Shown here one piece after another: positions 13,869 to 24,647 of a stretch of 64,000 nucleotides of DNA; position 1 is the first letter of the stretch, and the number at the start of each line of letters is the position of its first letter. Source of the stretch: Lophius americanus (Eukaryota > Chordata > Actinopteri > Lophiiformes > Lophiidae); contig JBBDHG010000187.1 of NCBI GenBank assembly GCA_037951165.1, forward strand, positions 3,379,001 through 3,443,000, given 5' to 3'. The translations under genes were made by a program, and so were the position numbers. A model generated the notes under the pieces. The model made no database searches. It had not been told where the DNA came from and worked only from the letters and a program-made list of their open reading frames with translations.

Positions 13869-16800
13869 ATATGTGTGTGTGTGTTTAGGACCAGCTTACC
13901 TGCACCAATGTTTTCAAGAAATGACTTCAGTATTTGGAGCATCCTGAGGAATTGCATTGGAATGGTGAGAATGTTGTTCGTACACTACATTGTTGTTTAA
14001 TCATTTAGAGATATTGGATCATGCCTCCCAGGAACTAGGCCTACGAGAGACCGTTTCCCCTCCAAGCCTCCAATCCCTTGTGTTGTACAACAAATCCCCA
14101 TTTTAAAAATTCTCAAATTAAATTTGACATTATATCAGGAAAAAAAGTATTTTTCATTTTTTTTAAATTTAGTGAGTAAAATGTGAAATATTTGACTCAA
14201 ATACCAGCGTGATCACCCAGCCTTAACTTACTATGGGATGTTTTTTCTGTAAAAGTGCGGTGATAGAAGTCAGGTCATAGAGCTACTAAAAAATGCATGT
14301 TGAACAAGTGTGTGAAGGTTTGGGTTAGGGTTCATTCCTGCCTGACCTCAGACGCCAGAGGGTTACATGGTAGACATGCTAAACTCTGTTTTCTGCCATG
14401 CTAGCGTCAGCCTGCTTAACTCCAGCATCAGAGAGGGGCTGGTTCGGCTGTAATGTGCAGAGCAGCTTGTACAGCTTTTCAATATACAGTATATGTGCAG
14501 AGGAGAAAGAGATCAAGCATTACAAGAATTCCCTTAGCATATTTACTTCAACCCTCTACATAAATATTAGGCTTGAGGGTTGCTGAGGACTGCCGTGTGA
14601 ACTGATCTTATTTTCTCATCTTTTCAGGAGCTCTCCAAGATTACAATGCCGGTGATCTTCAACGAACCGCTCAGCTTCTTGCAGCGTCTGACGGAGTACA
14701 TGGAGCACACCTACCTCATCCACCGAGCCAACACCTCCTCAGACTCCATAGAGAGGATGAAGGTAGTTCCGCTTGCAGCATCCTGCAAATGGCTTTGATC
14801 GCCTTGAATCAGCCGTATTTGAACCGGATCATATCTCCGCTTTGAGTCGAGTGTTTCTGATTTAGAGTTTATGTTCATGTGTCTGCTGTCGGCAGTGTGT
14901 GGCTGCGTTTGCAGTGTCAGCTGTAGCTTCCCAGTGGGAGCGGACGGGTAAACCTTTCAACCCACTGCTGGGAGAAACCTATGAGCTGGTCAGGTAAGTG
15001 GGATTATACAGCTCATCTTCAAAAATGAATACATTCCAAATTAAACATCTATCCGTCTCCATTCTCATCCTAGAGATGATCTGGGCTTCAGGCTGATTTC
15101 GGAGCAGGTGAGCCACCACCCTCCAGTGAGTGCATTCCACGCTGAGGGCCTCAACCAAGACTTTGTGTTTCATGGGTCCATCTATCCCAAACTCAAGTTC
15201 TGGGGCAAGAGTGTGGAGGCGGAGCCAAAAGGCGTCATCACACTAGAGCTGCCCAAGTAAGAACCCCTAGCTCATCAAGAGGTTAATGGCATCATTCTTT
15301 GAATCGTCTTTCCTTTAAAAAAAACATAAAACTCTAAGATAAAACGCTCTGTTCCTTGTTAAAACATTCCACTGATGTGGCGTAGCTGTCAAAGCAAATG
15401 TTGTTTGAAGTAGATGCAATAGAACCAGAAACATTTTTCTGTTTTTACTCCACAGGTATCCCCTCCTCGTCAACTACATTACCCACAATGCAAATCAACA
15501 ACAGACAGTTCAGTTGTAGCTAATGCGAGTAGGCACAAATGTAGGTTGAGGTCTCTGACCCAGACTCTACATTTCCTAATCACTTGGATAAACATTTCTA
15601 CTCTTGTATTTAATTTTCTGTATTTTAAAGTTCCTGCAGATATTCGGGGGGTCACCCACGTTGTCAAAGAGTGGAATTACTTATTTTAGAATAGCGATGG
15701 CGTTGGCCTAGTGAATATGGGGGTTGACTTTATTGTGTTGAAGATTAATTCAACCTTTGTGCCATTTTCAGTTTGTTTGTTCGTTCCTTCTGAATTTTTG
15801 GAAAACTTTTCAGATTTTGAGAGGAGAACATCGGATGCGGTTGACCTCTGTGCTGAAAATCATTCATCTGATAACGTTCAGCTTCCTTTGAAGCCGCACA
15901 AAAGGCTTTGCACTACTTTTTCCCCATAGACTGGACGACGTAGTGCCCCACTAGATCTGAAAAGAGACTTTAACGGGTAAAATCCATCAATCCCCTTTCA
16001 GTCAGTGTTTTGTCTGCAGGCACAACGAGGCCTACACATGGACCAATCCTACATGCTGTGTTCACAACATCATTGTGGGCCAGCTGTGGATTGAGCAGTA
16101 TGGAAATGTGGAGGTGGTCAACCACAGGTGAGTAGAAAAAAAAACTACACAGTGAGAAAATTCTTCTGGATAGGTCTAATTCCAACGATTATAGAGTTAA
16201 GTGTTTCATGTTTAACAAGTAGAGTCTGATGCAGTCGATGTAAATAGTTTAGAGAAGTCTGCACAACAAGGAGGAAGTCCTCACAGAGCGGAGGTGGAAG
16301 TCCTTCATGACTCAGACAGAAGACAGTGAAAGGATAATGTGAGGGTTTTCTCTCTTTGTCACATAGGACGGGTGAAAGGTGCTGCCTGAATTTCAAACCA
16401 TGTGGCCTTTTTGGGAAAGAACTACACAAGGTCGAAGGGTATATCCTGGATAAAAGGTACAGCTTCCACCGATGATGATGAGAACAGTCATTATAACTTT
16501 GTGATAAGTACTTGTACTAATTTAAAATGATCCATGAAATAGTTTCTGAGTTATCGCGTTAGCAAGAAAATAATCTGCGGCGGAGGCAGATTAAAAGTTT
16601 AGTTATCATTTTTAAATAAAAAACAAATTAGAACTTTTCGGCAACAAACGTCTATTATGTCTGTGGCGTAGCAAGAAAGGAAGCCATGCAGAAAAGCACC
16701 TCATACCCACTGTGAAGTCTGGTGTTGGATCTCTGATGCTGTGGGGCTGTTTTTCTTCCAAAGTCCCTGGACATCTTGTTAAAGGAAATGGTTCAATGGA

Positions 16801-19768
16801 CTCCATCAAATACAATAGGATATTGGACGAAAACCTAAACCTCTGTCAGGAAAGTGAAAGTGAGCTGTGGTTGGATCTTCCAGCAGGACGATGATCTAAA
16901 GCAGTCATCTCAGTCACATGACCTAAAATTTTTAGAAGATGAGATTTTTGTGAATTATTGGAAATAAAAATCATGGGATAAAATAATTAAATATATGTAA
17001 ATAATTATGGAAGGGCCCTTTATGTGGCAAGAAACATGAATCCCTCAAGGAGATATGGAGACGTGCAAACATGAAAATGATGTAACAACTACAGAAGCTG
17101 ATGACGGCTGATAAGCTGTGATGATAAGTGTGACGGCTGATGTGGGAACCATCAACTTGTGTTTTGTTTTTTTTTACCAGCCTCACATAGAAGATGAATC
17201 TTATGCTTCTGATCTATTTTACCCATCTTAGATCATGCCCCCCGAAGATAATTGTGTGTCAGAGCTGTGACGCTGAAACTGGCTGAAATCACAATCTGAT
17301 GTGTGTGTGTGTGTGTGTGTCCGTCGCTCTGTGTTTTGACAGCAAGAAGAAACTGGGTGCTCTCTATGGGAAGTGGACAGAATGTCTGTATTTCATCGAC
17401 CCTGCAGCCCTCGAATCGTACAAGAAAAACAACAGAAAAGGGGCAGAAGAAAAAAAGGTCAGCACTGAGGTATCCTGCTGGAAGGTTTGGAATCAGTCCC
17501 ATATTGTGACTCAATGTTTGGATGTGTTGTTTTGATAGAAAAATATTTCTGAGACATAAAGTCAAACAGAATGGTTTAATTATGCATCTTGTAAACAACA
17601 TGACTGATATGTAGCCTCTCCGTGCAGCAATGTTTCTGCTTCTGGTTCAGGGTAGCAGCGAGGGTCAGGAGGAGGATCCCTCTCCGACTACAGACACTGT
17701 GGACGTGGCTCCAGGAAGCCGGCTGCTGTGGAGAATCGCACCCAGACCCGCCAACTCCACTCAGGTCTGAATGAGCCATAAGCTGTAAAGTTTCATTGGA
17801 GGGGAGTCTCAAAAACGAGTATTTCCCTGACTTGCAGATGTACAGCTTCACATCATTTGCTATGCAACTAAATGAGCTGCAGACAAAGATGGAGGGAGTC
17901 ATCCCTCCGACCGACTGCAGGCTTAGGCCAGACATACGAGCCATGGAGAACGGTGACATTGGTAATCATTTATGAGAACTTACTGGAGGTAGAAAAAAAA
18001 GCTCTCACTGCAATCTGAAAGTCCAGATGAAACTCTGATGTTATTGTTCAAACAGACTTTGCCAGTGCAGAGAAGAAAAGGCTTGAAGATAAACAAAGAG
18101 CTGCTCGCAAAAACCGCTCCAAATCTGATGAGGAGTGGAAAACCAGGTGAGGTTGTTAAGTGAATGTCAAACTGTCCATCAGATTTTCATTTTATCAGCA
18201 GATGTGTGCATAAGGAATGGCCAATATGGCCCTGAAGTCATGCACATATTTCATAATTACGCAATGATATTTTTAGTTTTTATGGGTTCTCCCTATAGTT
18301 TAAATCAACCTACACTTCTTACTTTATTTTACCACCATTAATTGTCCAGCTATCAGATGTTTTTTTCACATGGAAAGTTATACAAACATGCCCCTGCTAC
18401 ACCGTGACTTTTCATAGTGACATAAAGGCTGTCACTTCTGACAGTCAATGAGTGATGAATGAACATTTTGAACTACTTACATTCTCCGTCAGCCTCTCTG
18501 TCTGAGCAAAAAGGTAATGGTGGTCGTTTAACTACAACTCCCATGATCCTTCGCCTTTATCTTCTTTCCCTTTTCTTTTGTTTGAGAGAGCCCCTATTTA
18601 TAAATTATGTATTTTATCTCATTCATAAATTCTTAATAACAAATCACAAATCAATTTTGTGAAGTTTGCTACACATGTTTGGGATTTAAAAACATTTACT
18701 TGTGCCTAAATTTGAAATGCAGGGACAAGCCACAGTCAGTATATAGTTGTCAAAGTTTAGCACTTTGAGATTTGATCCAAATGTAAAGTGTGTTATAAAT
18801 TAAATGTATTATTATTATTATTATTATTATAGTTGGTTTATCTGATATTATAGACTGGAAACAAGGAGATACAAAGAATTGTACCGGTTGTATCATTACT
18901 GTTATTTTTTTAAGAAAAAAGTATATTTTTTAAAAAAATCTGAATTATTTTAATGAAATAATAATTTTTTTTCGGTTTTACGAGTGCTGAAAGATGGATT
19001 CTGGTAACTTTACAGAGGACCAATCTACACATTTTCTAATAAATAAGTCTGTATAACACTAGCTTTGAACATTAGCCAAACATCAACTCTGATTTTTCTC
19101 TGCTGAACTCGCTAAACTAAGCCAGAACAGTTCAAATACACATTTATTTAATAAGAGGTTACCCTTAACACTGTAATTGTAATAACATTTTCTGTACAGT
19201 TTTTCTACTTTGTTGCTTCAGAATACTCAAGTTGACCTGTTTCTTTTTTGTGTTGTGCTACATCCATGCTTTGCTGGTCAGCGGTCCTGGCTTGGGTCCA
19301 AGGTTAGAGCGGCTCCATGTCTGAGTGATGCCTTTGAAATGTGTGAAGTGATTCTGTGAACTCTTTGTTTCTCAGCACCTCTGATTCTCTCATTTTTTCC
19401 CTGGCCACTGTCCATACCTGAATGAGAACCCTGATTTTAGAGCTTCTATTTTAGAGGATGTGATTAGATCTCTCTTTTCCAGCATGGCAGCTGCACCTCC
19501 TGACTGACACGCCTCCTTCCTTGTTACGCGCCGAATCTCATACCTTCATTCCGATGATCCCATAGCCTTGTGATGAATCATCCTGCCTTCTTAATAGTTC
19601 GAGGTCTGATCAACTGGCTGCTGTGATGTTTGTTTGACGGATGACATATCTGATGTGTGTTTCAGGTGGTTTCAGCAGGGGAAGAATCCCCACACCAGCT
19701 CACAGGATTGGCTCTTCTCTGGTGGATACTGGGACAGGAAGTACAACCAGCTGCCAGACATTTACTAA
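1730..19768 (+). CDS. osbpl1a: Oxysterol-binding protein-related protein 1 (ORP1), 3' portion of the gene
   Basis: Twenty-one exons read in one continuous frame to TAA 19766-19768 (746 residues in the window): 1730-1797, 1899-1943, 3411-3484, 3726-3789, 3887-3988, 6055-6174, 6308-6389, 6583-6689, 9522-9684, 12658-12838, 13889-13964, 14628-14762, 14896-14993, 15074-15256, 16020-16127, 16367-16456, 17343-17457, 17651-17764, 17838-17961, 18056-18146, 19666-19768. They encode the end of the last ankyrin repeat, a PH domain (exons 2-6, motif RFFGWRSYWVVLQDG), a coiled-coil stretch, an FFAT-type motif (EFHDAVS, across the 9684/12658 junction) and the whole ORD with the family signature EQVSHHPP (exon 15074-15256). 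In the family ORP1L binds late endosomes through Rab7, binds ER VAP through FFAT, and senses cholesterol. The ankyrin-rich 5' exons are outside the window. Human ORP1 has about 950 residues. Three acceptors follow TG repeats (see findings). Confidence 0.96.
2286..2383. repeat. 13-bp minisatellite, about 7.5 units
   Basis: Tandem copies of a unit close to GACCCGTCTGTTT, with C/T variation at the GTCTGTCTG/GTTTG step and two units with GAGCC or GAACC. It lies in an osbpl1a intron (1944-3410). The rest of that intron shows no gene. Confidence 0.9.
3989..6054. other. osbpl1a intron with a dispersed-repeat fragment
   Basis: A 2.1-kb intron. Bases about 4137-4230 (GTTTATTGTCATGTGCAC, then AACACGTTTAACCTGTACAA and ATTCTTCCTT) resemble a short dispersed repeat that I recognise from other fish genomes but cannot name. 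Nothing else coding was found. Confidence 0.5.
6870..7460 (+). repeat. Interspersed repeat 'family A', copy 1, with an internal ~81-bp tandem array
   Basis: Bases 6875-7035 share segments with copies at 22580-22850, 26218-26790 and 27880-28170 (GAAGAACTGGAATGATTTTGG, TTTTTGGGCCATAATTT, CAACTGTTTGTCCGATT, ATCGAGGAGAT). From about 7036 to 7430 the 3' part of the element (CATATTTTACTCTAATAG) is amplified as alternating 40/41-bp sub-units forming an 81-bp higher-order unit, about five times. The copy resumes with the family's end motif CACCAGGGGGAGCTTTTT near 7438-7455. Because 81 is divisible by three, an open frame (27-residue period) runs through the array; it is not a gene. Confidence 0.85.
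7461..9445. other. osbpl1a intron sequence without recognised gene
   Basis: Apart from the palindrome at 8436-8492 and a poly-G run near 8497, I see no structured feature. Short open frames in this stretch have no recognisable protein content. Confidence 0.5.
8436..8492. repeat. Near-perfect palindrome, 28-bp arms
   Basis: Arm 8436-8463 and arm 8465-8492 are reverse complements with one mismatch (TAATGCTGG versus TAATACTGG). A single central base separates them, so the segment could form a cruciform or long hairpin. A seven-G/C run follows at once. It lies deep in an osbpl1a intron. Confidence 0.9.
9446..9510. repeat. (TG)n tract just upstream of an osbpl1a 3' splice site
   Basis: Interrupted TG/TTTG repeat ending about 11 bp before the acceptor of the exon at 9522-9684. 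The usual polypyrimidine tract is missing; the acceptor reads TGGGGCAAGCTCAG. Confidence 0.9.
10640..10740. repeat. Fragment of a 'CCTCCGCC' type dispersed repeat
   Basis: Begins ACCTCCGCCAAGG, a sequence typical of a widespread fish repeat, and continues into degenerate sequence. Comparable pieces occur near 16490-16600 (GGCGGAGGCAGAT end) and 34250-34410 (TTCATGCAAATC then GACATACAAAGG). Family name unknown. Confidence 0.4.
11040..11920 (+). mobile_element. Degenerate L2/CR1-type LINE, reverse-transcriptase and 3' region
   Basis: Conceptual translation shows remnants of a non-LTR reverse transcriptase: SDNVLNWFKIYI (about 11253-11290), then CGPQGCCLGSLLF (about 11340-11380), the decayed form of the family motif GVPQGSILGPLLF. 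Further 3' come pieces like TPSSISDL (about 11688) and a 'LWNTL'-like segment (about 11828). Many stops and frameshifts make it clearly dead. It sits in sense orientation in the osbpl1a intron 9685-12657. Confidence 0.75.
13838..13885. repeat. (TG)n tract ending at an osbpl1a 3' splice site
   Basis: About 14 TG units, a CCATA interruption and about 5 more units lead straight into TTTAG at the acceptor of the exon 13889-13964. Only three T residues serve as pyrimidine tract. Confidence 0.92.
16650..16920 (+). mobile_element. Tc1/mariner transposase fragment
   Basis: An open stretch (16712-16894) translates to a piece of a Tc1-type transposase: VGSLMLWGCFSS, then SMDSIKYNRILDENL, matching the family pattern HGGGSIMLWGC...YQ.ILDENL. 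After a frameshift a FQQDDD-like segment follows near 16878. Both inverted repeats and the N-terminal half were not found. Located in osbpl1a intron 16457-17342. It belongs to a different Tc1 lineage from the elements at 758 and 50558. Confidence 0.85.
17300..17320. repeat. (TG)n tract upstream of an osbpl1a 3' splice site
   Basis: Ten TG units ending 22 bp before the acceptor of exon 17343-17457. Here a mixed pyrimidine-rich stretch (CCGTCGCTCTGTGTTTTGACAG) lies between the repeat and the exon. Confidence 0.9.
18745..18831 (+). mobile_element. 3' tail of an L2-type LINE (copy 1)
   Basis: Contains GAGATTTGATCCAAATGTAAAG, then TTATAAATTAAATGTATTA and a (TTA)n end. The same tail is found at 38340-38477 (+) and, reverse-complemented, at 43550-43685, where it is joined to reverse-transcriptase sequence. 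That identifies this copy as a strongly 5'-truncated member of the same family. Confidence 0.85.
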
Positions 19769-19994
19769 AGGACATTTACTGCTGCAGTAACAGTAAAACA
19801 AATATGCAGAACTGTCTACTTTAACCTGTGTGGCCTTAATCACATTAAAAACTGTGCATAGAATATCAGTAACCAATATTTGAATGTCATAAAATGTTTT
19901 TAGGGGATTCTTTGACATGTAGCTTTTGTATTTCCTTTGGGTTTTCTGTTCATAATACACAGGGGTGATTATTTTACAGGCATGGCCTCTTTAA

Positions 19995-20043
<49 letters not shown>
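19995..20043. repeat. (AAT)n microsatellite in the osbpl1a 3' UTR
   Basis: About 16 uninterrupted AAT units, 230 bp after the osbpl1a stop codon and before its probable polyadenylation signal, so it is likely part of the mature transcript. Confidence 0.93.
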
Positions 20044-20307
20044 GTGTCCCGACTGTAAATATACACAAATGCTTCTCTGAGCTCATCACATTAATTCTGG
20101 ACTATCACTACACAGCAGTTGGGTCGGTTGTGCGTTTATTTCTCCTGATGTTCCCTGCGGGGTCACGACACTCATCAACAAACACATTAAGTATGTTTTA
20201 TATCATGATATTTCACATACAAAGGAATTGTCGGTCGCTGATTTTGATTGTTGTTTTTTTGACCACTGAATTGTTTATTTATGTTGTGATCAGTATTTCA
20301 TAAAGCA

Positions 20308-20313
20308 AATAAA
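20308..20313 (+). terminator. Probable polyadenylation signal of osbpl1a
   Basis: AATAAA, 540 bp downstream of the stop codon, with T-rich sequence following at 20340-20360. It is the first canonical hexamer after the stop outside the AAT microsatellite. Confidence 0.55.
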
Positions 20314-21329
20314 ATAACTGAGCTACGTACGGAGGTTTATTTAAAAACTTTTTTTTAAAAATCTGTCAGAAAGACTGAACTGAACTTGTTTTAAAGGAGG
20401 GTTATGAAAATATGCGGAAAGTACTCAGTAAGTAGTGGATGAAAAGATGTTTTGACCCTTTATAAGTATTTTATTGGAGACTGAAATAAAACAATTCAGT
20501 GTATTCGTGTGTTTTATGTGTTTTAAGTCTGTTGCAGAGGAATCTGAAAATAAATTGTAATCTGATTTTACACTGACATTTTTGCAGAGTAACTGAGGCA
20601 TGCAGGTTTCCAACCTGGAGAACAGGTAGTGATCCAGTTGAGCTCCATCCCTCACCAGGCTCTTTATTTAGCAGAGCTTTTGTAAGAGAGAAAGAGAGAA
20701 AGAGATAGATCTGCATAGATTTTGCACATAAAACAAAGATATTCTTTCAAAATCCTGCATATAAGGCGCATGTTCCTGTAGTATGTGGTATATCTTCAGT
20801 GAAAATATTAGCAGTACATGAATGTAGATTGGATTTGCCAGTGAATTAATATAAAGCTTCCCGGTTAGCCTTCTAGCATCAATGAGAGGATCATGCAAAG
20901 ATTTGAAAAGTAAAAGAGAGAAATAATCAAAACTTTGGATATAACCTTCAGTGACAGTGAGGTAAATTAATGACAGTCAATGCATTTTCAAATTTTGGAT
21001 TTGATCCCCTCCCCGGTCTCTTCAATTTTCATGTCTACCGAAACTAAGCACAATAAAATATGTCGGATCTTCAAATGCAATTAAAGGCGAAACAGAGGCA
21101 AACCGAGTAAACGCAAAATCTAAATATTAAATGATGATGTTGCTTAGTAAGGCAAAAGTGTTATCAAATACCTGGAATAGTATTAACCCCTCAGAAACTT
21201 ACTAGAAAAAATACCACAACGCTTTAATAACTGGGTCCAACTGGACGAGACGCACCCACCCTGGATTGTGTCTCCATATCGCCACACATAACACACAAAT
21301 GAAGACTTTGAACAATAGTGAATCTTTTC

Positions 21330-21640
21330 TGGCCGACCTTTCATGATTCCTCCAAGAGCACATCAAGGGGTTCTTTCAGGAAGTCCTTAAAGATTCAAAG
21401 AAAACCGCAGGACCCTCACCTCAGTGAGGTTCAGTGTCCATGGCTCCATTGTTCAAAAGAGACGTGTGGAAGAATGCAGGAGACGGGGGTCCCGTTACAT
21501 GTGGCGTAAACCAGATACAGCACACCACAAGAAGAAAGATCATGCCTGCGATCAAACATGGAGGTGGCAGTGTCATGTAGAGATGCTTTGGTGTTTCAGG
21601 CGCAGAATGACATCCCATAATTGAGGGAAACATGAATTCA
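21330..21640 (+). mobile_element. Degenerate Tc1/mariner transposase remnant
   Basis: Translations in shifting frames resemble Tc1-type transposase: RRKIMPAIKHGGGSVM... near 21520-21580 (family pattern 'KHGGGSVMVWGC'), followed by IIEGNMNSAFYH-like sequence near 21616-21650. Several frameshifts and stops. No terminal inverted repeats were recognised. Confidence 0.7.
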
Positions 21641-22579
21641 GCCTTTTACCACCTCTGAGATGCTGTGTCACCTGTAAGGAATAGTCTCTGCTCACAAACA
21701 TCCGACGAGGCTGCATGAAAGCCTTTCAACGAGGAAGAGCGAACCACCACAGTGATGTCACACACCCTTCCGTGGAGCTGTTGCTGCCAAAGATGGCCTG
21801 GATCAAACTGGTTATTTAAATGTTGGATAGCCTTCTAGATTCCTTCATGAAATTAGAATTTAAAACTTGCATCTTGTATTTAATGAGACACACTAAAACA
21901 CAAGAAACCAGGAGAGGATCCAATTTTTCTTCCCAGCAGTAGCCTAGAGATGGACAAACTCTACAACATCTACAACACCATAAATGGTCTGCTGATTTCT
22001 TTTTTTTCTTGAATCTTACAGAGAAGCTACCAGCTCCTGCGAAATCCACAACATCAGGTCAAGCACCCCATCTCATGGTCAGAAGTAGAATGAGAGACGA
22101 GGTTCTGTGTCTCCTGATGAGCATGTTGGTACATTCTCTTAAAGCCGACGCAGTGGCGTTGACGGGTCTGATGTTTGTCTTCCTGTAGTTTGGTGAAGAA
22201 GTTGTTCTGCAGACTGTTTTTAAATATTGTTCTTAGACAACAGTTCAGGGTTAAATCATGTTAGACTTATTATATTTGTATACCTTTATGTTTGTATAAA
22301 CTGTAGGCCTACAATCCACCAAGAGGAATCTAAAGATCTCAATGTAATGTATGTCCTGAAATCATTTTTGGTGTAATTATAGAGAAATGGAGATTCAGTG
22401 GATCATGAATCCAGTTGAATAATATCTTGATTTGGTGCAAAGAACTAACTTTTAACATTTATATTGATATGAAAGTTATGGATCACATGACCTTCATACT
22501 TATTCCACAGTAGGTGATATGTTGTGGAAAAAGATTGCACTATTCCCTGGATCATTTTCCAATTTTATACACCCACAGA

Positions 22580-22850
22580 TAGACCATAGGTTGAGGAAGA
22601 ACTAGATTGTTTTTTTGGGAACGGTCATTCGTAAATTTTTGACACAAGGGGAAAATTTATCTCCAAAAGTTTTGGGGGCCATCGTTTCACAACTGTTTGT
22701 CCGATTCAGTCCAAATTTGGTGCATATGAATCAACTCGATGAGATTTATCTCGTATATATATATATGTATATATATATATTTATGTATATATTTCACTCT
22801 AATAGTTCATATTTTACTCACTAAGTGGAGCTGTCTGACCTGTGCTGGTA
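22580..22850 (+). repeat. Family A interspersed repeat, copy 2
   Basis: Shares with the other copies GAGGAAGAACTAGATTG, GGGAACGGTCATT, TTTGGGGGCCATCGTTTC, CAACTGTTTGTCCGATTC, TTTGGTGCATATGAATC and the end motif CTCTAATAGTTCATATTTTA followed by CTAAGTGGAGCT. A short TA-rich microsatellite (22757-22790) sits between the core and the end motif. Confidence 0.8.
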
Positions 22851-22910
22851 GACCCCCGATGTAAAAACTCCTGTAGATTGCTTGGTTGTGATGCGTGGAG
22901 ATCGGCTTTT

Positions 22911-22951
22911 CACCTGATCAGTCAAAATGTATCATTTTGACTGATCAGGTG
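22911..22951. repeat. Perfect 19-bp inverted repeat with 3-nt loop
   Basis: CACCTGATCAGTCAAAATG (22911-22929), loop TAT, then its exact reverse complement (22933-22951). No T-run follows, and flanking pairing stops at once, so neither a terminator nor a miRNA precursor is indicated. Confidence 0.9.
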
Positions 22952-23549
22952 ATTTTTATGTCACTTATGTATAAAATGAACAAAAGAAGAACTAGAATAA
23001 TTTTCATTCTCAGTCATTATCTGGTCATCTGCATGATGATGATGGAGGAGCAGGAGAAGCTTTCTGAAACTTTTCTTCAGACAGAATTATAAGACGCTCT
23101 TACAGACTGAAGCAGCAGAGTGTCTCCAGAGGTCCTAGGACACTAGTTAGGTAACATTACATGCAAATAAAAAAGAATGAGTAACTAGATTGAAAAGGCA
23201 AGAGTCGAAATGATATCAACATTTCACTTACGCAGAAACATTGATTATGATCTTAGAATTTTGAGTTTAAATCATGACTCACCAGAGCAACGTTTATTTT
23301 TCTGGTGCCTCCTGCATTTTTTTGTTGGAAGTGTAACATAGTTTAAAGACTTTCTCAGTGAAATGCGGTAAGGTTCTCAACTGAATAAAGACTTTTGGAC
23401 ATACGGTTGCTCTTCAGACTTTTTGAACTCCCAGTGGGTCCAAATTAAAACTCCTTAATTTCCTGCTGAACTATTTTTTGAAAGATGCATGCCTCATGAC
23501 AAAACCTGTCTATAATATGAGCTAGTGGTAGCATTTATATGCTAAAGAT

Positions 23550-23640
23550 TAAGGGGCCCAGGATGGAGCCCTGAGGCACACCAGGGGTCAAGGGGGCCAC
23601 CAAGGAGGTGGCGTTAACCATGGCTATTAAAAAACGTCCT
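23550..23640 (-). mobile_element. LINE reverse-transcriptase scrap
   Basis: On the - strand the translation runs ...TSLVAPLTPGVPQGSILGPL..., which contains the invariant GVPQGSILGPL core of non-LTR reverse transcriptases (CR1/L2 type). Only about 90 bp can be recognised. Confidence 0.75.
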
Positions 23641-24486
23641 ATTTTGATAAGTAGGAATTTTCTTTGCATATTATAGCATGTGAATTCTTCCTAAACAAAA
23701 TTATTAAACTTGATAGAACCAAAAGGTTAAATAAGGATCAAATAGTTTTCTAAAAACATGCATTTGGAAAAACGGTTGAGCCAATCTAATTAAGTCAGAT
23801 TTTATTTTCACCCCTCCCCCAACATTTACTCAATAAACATAAATGCAGGTTTATACGTATATGAAATTTTAAATCTTGTACTTATACCTGCAGAGAGTAT
23901 TTTCTGTTTGCCTCGTCAAAGATGAAGACTTTATTTTTTCTTAGTAAATTCTACTACAATAAGTGGTTCTGTCTTATGCAATTTCATTGTAACATTAGTC
24001 CGTAGGCTACTGCCGGAATTCTTCTTTAAAATTACACTGAGCAGAGGACACATCTTTTGTGCTCTCTTATCTTTATTTTAATATTTTGTTCTGCACTAAT
24101 CCAAAAGTAACTGAAAGAAGTCAAGTTACATGATGTTTATGTTGTGATACCAGCTAACTTGATGGCATGTTGAGTGTAGGGACCTGAGATTGGTATAAAT
24201 ATCATCCTAAAGCTCGGATTCTCTTCTCAGTCCCGGCTAGAAAGTAACACGGAGGTTAGAGAAGTCTTTTGTTTGGAACCTAGAGGAGAAATGATTTTTA
24301 TTTATTATGATGGCTGCAACTACAAAAGTTGGGAATTGTTGAACCTGGTCTGCTATCTATGAAATGTCTTCTCATGCTGGTCTTTGAAGTGGGTGCAAGT
24401 CCCCAGGAGTGAGAAGCCAATCAACCCAACATCATGTCTCTGCCAGAAAGCCTCCAATGAAAAGATAAAATCTCAGGTGTGTGTGC

Positions 24487-24647
24487 GTCCTCTCGCTCTC
24501 TGCCAGCTCTGTCTCTCTGAGAGCTGCAGCCTCTCGCTCTCATTTCCTGCAGGACGTGCGACGCTTCCTCCATCATCCTGGTTTTGTCGTTTCCAGACAG
24601 AGTCGCCGATTCTCTAGGTTTGATATCAGCAAGTCGCTTCATCATAT
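24487..24647 (-). pseudogene. Relic exon of laminin alpha-3 (coiled-coil region)
   Basis: On the - strand, after a TTTGTCAG acceptor (24648-24655), an open frame of about 53 codons reads MMKRLADIKPRES..., LSGNDKTRMMEEAS and HVLQEMRARG. It aligns almost without gaps to the start of human LAMA3 domain II/I (..ILLKQIS.., ..PSGDF.., ..AEAQRMMRELRNR..), keeping the A..ML.E(M/L)R.R pattern of laminin alpha chains. GC content and codon use differ from the AT-rich surroundings. At the expected 3' end a CACACACAC run replaces a donor site, so it cannot be spliced normally. Strand and place (between osbpl1a and ankrd29) match the human LAMA3 position. No LG-domain exons were found downstream on this strand. 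Homology comes from memory alignment, not from a search. Confidence 0.65.

Noticed and set aside
22911..22951. miRNA precursor or Rho-independent-like terminator
   Set aside because: The arms are too short and pair perfectly with a 3-nt loop. There is no extended stem or T-run, and this is a eukaryotic genome.
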